Below are positions 11,984 through 18,900 of a stretch of 20,947 bases of DNA, in pieces. Every line of letters starts with the position of its first letter. Position 1 is the stretch's first letter. The DNA is from a virus, in IMG/VR virus record IMGVR_UViG_3300031857_001672, positions 1 through 20,947 of that record. One strand, given 5' to 3'. The notes under the pieces were generated by a model that did not search any database, was not told the origin of the DNA, and was given only the letters and a program-made list of their open reading frames with translations. The translations under genes were made by a program, and so were the position numbers.

Positions 11984-12769
11984 ATGGATAACGCCCTTTT
12001 AACAAAATTTAGTATTCAACTCGACACTTTTGAACAAAAGGTATTGGTCGATTTGTTGAAAAATCATTCCATATCGCCCGCTCAGTTCAAACAAGTTGTT
12101 TTAACTGAAGTCAGGAGAAATGAAGAAATGCTGTTTGCATTCCAAAAAAATCCTCGCAACCTGTTTGCGGCAATCATTCATTGTGCAGAATTGGGTTTGA
12201 GCCCCAATCCATCAGTCGGAGAGTTTTTCTTTTTGCCCTACAAGGGCCAAATTAAGCCTATTTTAGGCTACAAAGGTGTAATCACACTCTTGATGCGAAA
12301 TAATGGCGTAAAATCAATTTGGTGTGAGTCTGTGCACGAGGCGGATGACTTCGATTATGAACTTGGACTTGACCCAATTCTACGTCACAAACCCAAAGAC
12401 GATTTGAGAACATCGATTTCTTTAACTCACATTTACGCGATGGTCAAAACGCGCGATGAAGAAAAGGTCTTCAAGGTGATGTCTAAGAAAGAATTGGAAA
12501 CGATTGTGGAGAATCTTCAAAATAGAAACGAACTGTATTTCAATGACGCAAAAGACAGTCAATTTTGGATGCTAAAGAAAATCGTGTTGAAACAGTTGTC
12601 TAAACTACTGCCAAAAGACTCCTTGGGTTCAAGGGCTTTAAGTTTTGACGACCAAGTTGAAGGAGGTGCAGTTTTGACCCTTGATGATGAAGAAAGAGTC
12701 ATCATTATAAACGACAAAAAGCCCACAAAAAAGGGCCTTTATGCAAAACTTGCTTATACAGATGATTGA
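11984..12769 (+). CDS. recT: RecT-family single-strand annealing recombinase
   Basis: The 261-residue protein has the RecT core in order. A helical region lies at 15-60. It is followed by NPRNLFAAIIHCAELGLSPN (57-76), then the strand pattern GEFFFLPYKGQIKPILGYKG (79-98), LLMRNNGVK (102-110) and HEADDFDYELG (118-128). These match RecT, where the G-L-x-P and L-P-Y-x-G segments are typical. RecT coats and anneals single-stranded DNA and promotes strand invasion, working with an exonuclease, here probably the PD-(D/E)XK enzyme upstream. Length is close to the usual 260-300 residues. The C-terminal 35 residues are acidic then basic. It is the last gene of the plus-strand block, before a terminator. 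Confidence 0.92.
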   Translation: MDNALLTKFSIQLDTFEQKVLVDLLKNHSISPAQFKQVVLTEVRRNEEMLFAFQKNPRNLFAAIIHCAELGLSPNPSVGEFFFLPYKGQIKPILGYKGVITLLMRNNGVKSIWCESVHEADDFDYELGLDPILRHKPKDDLRTSISLTHIYAMVKTRDEEKVFKVMSKKELETIVENLQNRNELYFNDAKDSQFWMLKKIVLKQLSKLLPKDSLGSRALSFDDQVEGGAVLTLDDEERVIIINDKKPTKKGLYAKLAYTDD

Positions 12770-12863
12770 CACTAAATTCGTGTCGTTGTTGCAAAATATT
12801 AAAGTATTTTGAATTCGACGATTTTAAAGATTCTATTGAGAAGTGACTGTTCCTTCAGACTGT

Positions 12864-12887
12864 AAACCACCTTTCGGGGTGGTTTTT
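12864..12887 (+). terminator. Rho-independent terminator, possibly bidirectional
   Basis: AAACCACC (12864-12871) pairs with GGTGGTTT (12878-12885) around a TTTCGG loop, followed by more T. It ends the recT operon on the plus strand and overlaps the stop codon of the converging minus-strand gene at 12886, so it may serve both operons. The preceding gap, 12770-12863, shows only a GACAC/GTGTC inverted repeat at 12768-12784. Confidence 0.82.
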
Positions 12888-13248
12888 AGTTTATTGTAAG
12901 TGTACCAAACTCGTAGTAATCATTGAAAGTGTACAGAAGAAATATGGTTGAACTCACTCTAAGCGTATTGAACAACCCTAAACTTGAAAGATTTAAATTT
13001 ATCAAAAATGCCTGTGAACTTCCGTTTGTAGGCCCCTGTTGTACACTGAAAGTCGATGCTCCAACCCTTTTGAATTGTAAAGTCCATATGCTTGATGTCG
13101 CCCAATTGTAGTTACCGATATCATACAAATATTCTGTTTGAGCATTGATATTATATTGGTTTGGGTCCTGAAGACCACCTAAAAGAGAAATATACGCGGG
13201 ATAGGGCGTATGGTTTTCAATATTTAATATCATTTTTTTGGCGGGCAT
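12886..13248 (-). CDS. Beta-rich protein of unknown function, probably virion-associated
   Basis: The 120-residue protein is rich in Asn, Ser, Thr and aromatic residues, with alternating hydrophobic pattern and few charges. It looks like a small all-beta domain, with no signal peptide or catalytic motif. It is the last gene of the right-hand virion-type operon. Its start shares a base with the upstream stop (TGATG), and its end overlaps the terminator. Position after the fibre, membrane and coiled-coil genes suggests a spike, head-fibre or other minor virion protein. I cannot name a family. Confidence 0.58.
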   Translation of the reverse strand: MPAKKMILNIENHTPYPAYISLLGGLQDPNQYNINAQTEYLYDIGNYNWATSSIWTLQFKRVGASTFSVQQGPTNGSSQAFLINLNLSSLGLFNTLRVSSTIFLLYTFNDYYEFGTLTIN

Positions 13249-13697
13249 CAGAAATCTATTTCGTAATCTTCGTAAAAATCTATCATTCCAAAATTACTTT
13301 CTCCCCTTGTCAATAAATCTTCATTACTTAATTCGTGAATATCGAAGCGATAAAACAAGGTTGTATTTCCAAGAATTCTTGGGATGAAAGCGTTGTTTGA
13401 ATCAAACCTGTAATCAAGAAATTCGGTATCTATAGACAATGCCGATGTACCCTGATATGGGTCAATTGTATTATTCATATAGTAAACATTCCTGTCACCC
13501 TGTTTACTAAATTTCAGCAAGTATATGGGTTCAAGAAGTTGCTCTAAGACCGATGAAAATTGATAAAAACTTTTGAAATCATAATAGTAACCCGTACCCA
13601 CACTTGCGTTCACCGTTTCATAACTAATATCAGACGCGCTTGTAACTCTGATTGCGTCATTTGGATATGTCGTTATGATTGGATTGAACGTGGCCAT
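13248..13697 (-). CDS. Probable minor virion protein of unknown function
   Basis: The 149-residue protein begins FNPIITTYPNDAIRV and contains the segment NVYYMNNT (about residues 70-77) and a very acidic C-terminus (FYEDYEIDF). It is Tyr/Phe/Asp-rich and probably beta-structured, with no membrane segment. The VYYM-x-N-S/T segment also appears in the 15298-15975 product (KVYYMDNST), a weak hint that the two share a fold. Start and stop overlap the neighbouring genes by one base (TAATG and TGATG), so it is coupled within the operon. No function is assigned. Confidence 0.58.
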   Translation of the reverse strand: MATFNPIITTYPNDAIRVTSASDISYETVNASVGTGYYYDFKSFYQFSSVLEQLLEPIYLLKFSKQGDRNVYYMNNTIDPYQGTSALSIDTEFLDYRFDSNNAFIPRILGNTTLFYRFDIHELSNEDLLTRGESNFGMIDFYEDYEIDF

Positions 13698-14014
13698 TAT
13701 TTTGCTACTAATACATCTTTACCGTCTAAGGTTCGCGCTACATAACTGCCACTCTTTGTTTTATACACCTTCATTGAATATTCGTCCGCAAAAATTGCGT
13801 TCAATTTCTGTAGTGCTGTTGATGATTCTTTTGCATCAACTGCATTTAAGTAAGCATCCAAAATGGTTCGAGCATTTTGCTTTTGACTCAGTTCGTCTTT
13901 AGTCGCCTTCATAGGCTTGCTAAGACTATTTTTCTTTGGTTTCAACAGCACATATAAAGTAATTGTCGCAACTGCAATGATGACCGCGTTTTTTACTTCT
14001 TTTGAAAACTCCAT
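13697..14014 (-). CDS. N-terminally membrane-anchored small protein
   Basis: The 105-residue protein has one membrane segment near the N-terminus (about residues 10-24) after a short charged start. A Lys-rich linker (about 25-45) follows, then a small soluble domain (45-105) ending in strand-like VYKTKSGSYVARTLDG. It has the same plan as several left-block proteins: short N-tail, one span, soluble domain. Both ends overlap neighbours as TAATG. It could be a virion membrane protein or a host-membrane protein. No family is recognised. Confidence 0.58.
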   Translation of the reverse strand: MEFSKEVKNAVIIAVATITLYVLLKPKKNSLSKPMKATKDELSQKQNARTILDAYLNAVDAKESSTALQKLNAIFADEYSMKVYKTKSGSYVARTLDGKDVLVAK

Positions 14015-14316
14015 TACTTTTTGTTTTTTAATGCAATAATTGCCGCAATCAAGCCAATTAAGCCGATTGCAGAGCCAATAATTATATTCGTCGTGCTTCT
14101 TTTTTGCGCTTTATCCGCAGCATCCTGCAGTAAAATCAATTTGGTTTGAGCATCCTTTTCTTTTGCTAATTGCTTTTGAAGAGCCTCGGCCTCCGCAGCG
14201 TTTAATTTAGCAAGGTTTTTTTCGAGTTTTCGTTTTGAGACAACATCTAAACCACCTACAGCCGTACTACCTGCCGTTGTGATTAATGCTGCCGCTATTG
14301 CTACAGGTATTGGCAT
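14014..14316 (-). CDS. Hairpin membrane protein with central coiled coil
   Basis: The 100-residue protein has a small-residue-rich hydrophobic stretch at the N-terminus (about 4-22), an Ala/Lys/Glu/Gln-rich helix (28-72) that looks like a coiled coil, and a second membrane segment (about 77-96, rich in Ile and Gly). It ends in KNKK. Two spans joined by an alanine-rich helix resemble small virion membrane proteins or pore-forming proteins of membrane-containing phages, but this is topology only. It lies six bases before the next gene and overlaps the downstream gene by one base. Confidence 0.56.
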   Translation of the reverse strand: MPIPVAIAAALITTAGSTAVGGLDVVSKRKLEKNLAKLNAAEAEALQKQLAKEKDAQTKLILLQDAADKAQKRSTTNIIIGSAIGLIGLIAAIIALKNKK

Positions 14317-14322
14317 AATTTT

Positions 14323-14544
14323 TTAATTGTTAACTACTTTATTATTTCGATACGGCTCCACCATTTCTCTGATGTACTTTATTTCCGTTTCAATTCTCGC
14401 GTTACTCAATTTCACTTCTTCTATGTCGTGACGTTGAGTTTTCATATCCGCAAATAATTGAGCACAGAAAAATGCGCATATTCCAAGAAGTATGCGATTT
14501 ACCCATTTTTCAATCATTGCGCTTTGTTGCTGTTGAGTTGTCAT
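14323..14544 (-). CDS. Single-span membrane protein with coiled coil
   Basis: The chosen start, ATG at 14542-14544, overlaps the upstream stop as ATGA; an in-frame start nine codons upstream is less likely. The 73-residue protein has a Gln-rich N-terminus, one membrane segment (about residues 15-32, LLGICAFFCAQLF) and a charged helix (34-62) with coiled-coil spacing. The plan resembles small holin-like accessory proteins and phage coiled-coil membrane proteins. Its place between the kinase-like gene and the other membrane protein genes suggests a virion or assembly role. Confidence 0.55.
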   Translation of the reverse strand: MTTQQQQSAMIEKWVNRILLGICAFFCAQLFADMKTQRHDIEEVKLSNARIETEIKYIREMVEPYRNNKVVNN

Positions 14545-15014
14545 TTCCCCTTGTATTGCGAAGTTACACAAAAATCTTTGTAGCGTTGGATTACTGTATT
14601 TAATGCCGATTTCACATCATTTTGCGATGTGTCAATTTCATTTTCCAATTTTTCGAACTGAGCGTTTTCAAATTCTTTTTTATTCGTGGGCCTTTGAGAC
14701 TCATCGTGTGTCAAAGGTATCCATAAAATTCCCCTGTTTTCTTCAAAAACTTCTCTTTGGTCCTTATATGCAAAAGAAATACTAATCAAAACAACGTCAT
14801 TTAAACTTTCCTCATAACGCGATATTTCCATCGCTTTTTGTACCAATGCTCTTTCTGTTTGCTCAGAGAATCCTTTTAGACCATAAACAAACCGAAGTTT
14901 GTCTGCATCTAAGTAATGACATCTGAGAGGCAAATTCTGTTTTACCCAACCATAAAACTCACGGCAAAGAGTTGTCTTGCCTGAGTTTCTTTTCCCATAA
15001 AAAACAACTATCAT
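14541..15014 (-). CDS. Adenylylsulfate kinase-like (CysC-like) P-loop kinase
   Basis: The 157-residue protein begins with FYGKRNSGKTTL (Walker A 7-14), followed by YLDADKLR (34-41), the GFS-x2-TER segment (49-55), an AMEISRYEESLNDVVLIS helix-strand (61-78), and FAYKDQRE (81-88). This order is that of APS kinases, where LDGD-x-xR, GFS...R and P-Y-R segments surround the active site. It may phosphorylate adenylylsulfate or a similar small molecule. A late RPTNKKEFE...IDTS segment also fits. A kinase between virion-type genes is unusual. It overlaps its downstream neighbour by ATGA and its upstream neighbour in the same way. Fold confident; substrate not. Confidence 0.75.
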   Translation of the reverse strand: MIVVFYGKRNSGKTTLCREFYGWVKQNLPLRCHYLDADKLRFVYGLKGFSEQTERALVQKAMEISRYEESLNDVVLISISFAYKDQREVFEENRGILWIPLTHDESQRPTNKKEFENAQFEKLENEIDTSQNDVKSALNTVIQRYKDFCVTSQYKGK

Positions 15015-15268
15015 TTGATATTTATTAGGGTAAACTCACCCGTGTCCAAATCAATGCTTCCAACACCGTATTTCTTAGTAATATGCTCATAAAAGACTTT
15101 GTTTTTTTCCTCTAATTCTGTGAATTCTTGGATTGCATATTTACGCTTGGATTTTAACGATTCAATTTGTCTTGTGAAAGTCGCGATTTGAGAATTCAAG
15201 TCATTTTGAATTTGAGAAATGATTCGTGATTCATTTAATTCTTCTTCTGATAATAATATTTTTTCCAT
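15011..15268 (-). CDS. Small coiled-coil protein of unknown function
   Basis: I chose the ATG at 15266-15268; an in-frame GTG at 15286 would add six residues. The 85-residue protein is largely an amphipathic coiled-coil helix (about residues 5-65, rich in Glu, Lys, Gln, Ile). It ends with YGVGSIDLDTGEFTLI, a short beta tail of a type seen in many phage small proteins. It follows the 15298-15975 gene after 29 bases and overlaps the kinase-like gene by ATGA. It may be an assembly or fibre-attachment factor, but nothing in the sequence proves this. Confidence 0.58.
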   Translation of the reverse strand: MEKILLSEEELNESRIISQIQNDLNSQIATFTRQIESLKSKRKYAIQEFTELEEKNKVFYEHITKKYGVGSIDLDTGEFTLINIK

Positions 15269-15297
15269 AGTTACATTTTTATTCACTTCAAATTTAC

Positions 15298-15975
15298 TTA
15301 ACCTATTGAAATATCAAAGTAAGTGCCAATGTACCCTGATGAATTTGATGCTACTAATTCACTACCGTATGTACTAAATGAAAAGGTTGTAATTCCCATT
15401 GCATTGATAGTTCCACCACTGACTTTGCCTGTATTATTTATATCTATATTACACGTTGTACCTGCAAACATAGGACTCGATGGCTGAAACTGAACTTCCC
15501 AATATGCTACTGCCAAAATAGGTTCAGTCGTGTTACTAAATATTTGACTTGCACTACCACCTGCGGCTATTAAGGACTGAAACAAACTATATTGATAAAC
15601 ACCTGTAGAATCATATAATCTACAAAAAACAGTTATATCGTTCAAATCAGGTGGGTCAGGAGGGGGGGGTGCTACTAAATTGTTGACTACATCTACATAG
15701 TTAGCATACGTTGAATTATCCATATAGTAAACTTTGCTCGCAAATTGATTAAAGTTATTATTGGTGTTACTTGCCGAAAGTCCATAAATTCTGTCTGCGC
15801 CACTCGCATTTCCATAAATACCCCAAGCATTATATGCCAAGGGACCACCGAAAGCGTTACTTTCAAAATATGACAATTTGAATAAGTCACTAACCGCCAA
15901 GTCGCTCGGGGGGCCACCTACGTTGGCCTCCCCGTAAATTGCGCTCATACTTATATTTGATGTTGGTACTGCCAT
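15298..15975 (-). CDS. Probable minor virion protein downstream of the fibre gene
   Basis: The 225-residue protein has an N-terminal segment (PTSNISMSAIYGEANVGG...SDLF, about residues 4-32) like the start of many phage minor virion or spike proteins. It is Ser/Asn/Thr/Gly-rich with beta character. A proline-rich linker (APPPPDPPD, about 102-110) separates two halves, and the second is a beta-rich domain with a Cys at about 118 and another near 177. Its ATG shares a base with the fibre stop (TAATG), so it is made together with the fibre and may attach to or cap it. The exact family is not recognised. Confidence 0.62.
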   Translation of the reverse strand: MAVPTSNISMSAIYGEANVGGPPSDLAVSDLFKLSYFESNAFGGPLAYNAWGIYGNASGADRIYGLSASNTNNNFNQFASKVYYMDNSTYANYVDVVNNLVAPPPPDPPDLNDITVFCRLYDSTGVYQYSLFQSLIAAGGSASQIFSNTTEPILAVAYWEVQFQPSSPMFAGTTCNIDINNTGKVSGGTINAMGITTFSFSTYGSELVASNSSGYIGTYFDISIG

Positions 15976-18900
15976 TACTGTTGCTTCTTTAATTGTTCAA
16001 CTTTGTCATCCAACTCCTTGATTGCTTCAATCACCAAGGCGATAATTTTTTCGTAACGTACACCCTTGAATCCGTTGGCTTTCACCTTCACGATTTCGGG
16101 CAACACTGATTCGATTTCCTGCGCGATTACTCCGACATCACTTCCTTTGAATCCGTGAGCCTCGAAGCCTTCCTCGCGCCAATCGAATGAGTATCCACCG
16201 ATTGTCTTGATTTTCTCGAGAGCGTTTTCAATTCGCTTCACGTTTTCTTTGAATCGTTTGTCTGATGTAGAGAACGCTACGATGTCGTTTGAAGCATCAA
16301 TTCGTCCTGTGGTTGCGGATGGTGACAAAGCACCTACCGCTAACGATTTGGCTGCCTTAAATCCAACCGTATTCAATACTTCGAATGTCGTTCCATCGTC
16401 GGACGCGTTTGCGTTTCCTATCGTGGTCGATGCAGTGAATTTAACGATTCTGTTTGTCGTACCGCTCACCGCTACGCTCGTACCGCTCGTACCTGATGAA
16501 CCTGCAGCACCTGCCGCCCCATTCGCGCCTGATGTACCTGATGAACCGTTTGCTCCATTCGCGCCTGACGTACCTGATGAACCATTTGCTCCATTTGCAC
16601 CCGATGTTCCACTTGAACCACGTGTACCCGAAGTTCCCGAGGAACCTGCCGCTCCATTTGCGCCCGAAGTTCCCGAAGAACCTGCCGCTCCATTTGCTCC
16701 CGAAGTTCCTGACGAACCATTTGCTCCGTTTGCGCCTGAAGTTCCTGACGAACCGTTTGCTCCGTTTGCGCCCGAAGTTCCTGATGAACCTCGTGTACCC
16801 GACGTTCCTGAAGAACCTGCCGCTCCGTTTGCGCCTGAAGTTCCTGATGAACCGCTTGTTCCGCTTGAGCCCGCAGCACCGTTTGCACCTGAAGTCCCTG
16901 ATGAACCTGCCGCACCCGTGTTTCCACTCGAACCGCTCGTTCCGCTTGAACCTGCCGCACCTGTGTTACCACTTGAGCCGCTTGAGCCTGAAGTTCCCGA
17001 AGAACCTGCCGCTCCTGTGTTTCCACTCGAACCGCTCGTTCCGCTTGAACCTGCCGCACCTGTGTTACCACTTGAGCCGCTTGAGCCTGAAGTTCCCGAA
17101 GAACCTGCCGCACCTGTGTTTCCACTCGAACCGCTCGTTCCACTTGAACCCGCAGCACCTGTGTTTCCACTCGAACCGCTTGAGCCCGATGTACCCGTAG
17201 AACCACTTGAACCTGTCGAACCTGCGCTGCCTGAAGACCCGCTCGTTCCACTTGAACCCGCTGCGCCCGTGTTTCCACTCGAACCGCTTGAGCCCGATGT
17301 ACCCGTAGAACCACTTGAACCTGTCGAACCTGCGCTGCCTGAAGACCCGCTCGTTCCACTTGAACCCGCTGCGCCCGTGTTTCCACTCGAACCGCTTGAG
17401 CCCGATGTACCTGTAGAACCACTTGAACCTGTCGAACCTGCACTTCCTGAAGACCCGCTCGTTCCGCTTGACCCCGCTGCTCCTGTGTTTCCACTCGAAC
17501 CGCTTGAGCCTGATGTACCCGTAGAACCACTCGAACCTGTAGACCCACTTGAACCTGATGAACCTCTTGTGCCCGATGTTCCTGAAGAACCCGCAGTTCC
17601 TGAAGACCCGCTCGAACCCGTTGAACCTGCGCTACCTGAAGACCCACTCGTTCCGCTTGACCCCGCTGCCCCCGTGTTTCCACTCGAACCGCTTGAGCCC
17701 GATGTACCCGTAGAACCGCTTGAACCCGTAGAACCTGCACTTCCTGATGAGCCCGCTGTTCCGCTTGACCCTGTAGAGCCACTCGAACCTGCGCTTCCTG
17801 ATGAGCCCGCTGTTCCGCTTGAGCCTGATGAGCCCGTAGAACCTGCGCTTCCTGATGAGCCCGAAGTACCCGAAGAACCGTTTGCCCCTGAAGTACCTGC
17901 GCTTCCTGAACTTCCACTTGATGCCGATGTTCCTGATGAACCCGCTGTTCCCGAAGAACCTGATGAGCCTGTAGAACCCGCACTTCCTGAAGAACCTGAT
18001 GTTCCACTTGACCCTGTCGACCCACTTGAACCTGCGCTTCCTGAAGAACCTGACGTTCCTGAAGAACCGTTTGCACCTGATGTGCCTGCGCTTCCGCTTG
18101 AGCCTGAGGTTCCTGTGGAGCCTGAGGAACCCGTAGAACCGCTTGAGCCTGAAGAACCCCTCGTTCCTGATGTTCCACTTGAGCCTGCAGTTCCTGACGA
18201 ACCTGATGAGCCCGTAGAACCTGCACTTCCTGATGAGCCCGAAGTTCCGCTTGAACCATTTGCACCCGATGTACCCGCGCTTCCGCTTGAACCTGCGCTT
18301 CCTGATGAGCCCGAAGTTCCACTCGAACCCGCAGTTCCTGAAGAACCCGAAGAACCCGTAGAACCTGCACTACCTGAAGAACCTGCAGTTCCTGAAGAAC
18401 CCGTAGACCCACTTGAACCTGCGCTTCCTGAAGAACCTGCCGTTCCTGAAGAACCGTTTGCACCTGATGTGCCTGCACTTCCGCTTGAGCCACTTGAGCC
18501 CGAAGTACCCGTAGACCCACTTGAGCCTGTAGAACCGCTTGAACCTGCACTTCCGCTTGTTCCGCTTGAACCACTTGTTCCTGAAGAGCCTGAAGAGCCT
18601 GTAGAACCCGCACTTCCTGAAGAACCGCTTGTTCCGCTCGAACCGTTTGCACCTGACGTACCCGCGCTTCCGCTCGAACCGCTTGAGCCTGATGTACCCG
18701 TTGAACCACTTGAGCCTGTCGAACCCGATGAACCCGATGAACCCCGAGTTCCTGAAGTACCGCTTGACCCCGCTGTTCCCGAAGTTCCCGAAGACCCCGC
18801 AGAACCACTTGTTCCACTTGAACCGCTTGAGCCATTTGCACCCGATGTGCCTGAAGACCCGCTTGAACCCGCAGTTCCGCTTGAGCCCGTAGACCCGCTT

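Noticed and set aside
12717-12743. Possible terminator AAGCCC...GGGCCTT within the end of recT
   Set aside because: The stem is short and imperfect and lies inside the coding sequence. The hairpin at 12864-12887 is much stronger.
12768-12784. GACAC/GTGTC inverted repeat after recT
   Set aside because: Five base pairs with a 7-base loop are expected by chance in a gap of this size, so no feature is claimed.
16454-17200. Plus-strand open frames rich in Leu, His, Pro and Arg across the fibre region (also near 18629, 19772 and 20330)
   Set aside because: They are antisense shadows of the Gly-X-Y repeat, with low-complexity composition and no independent signals.
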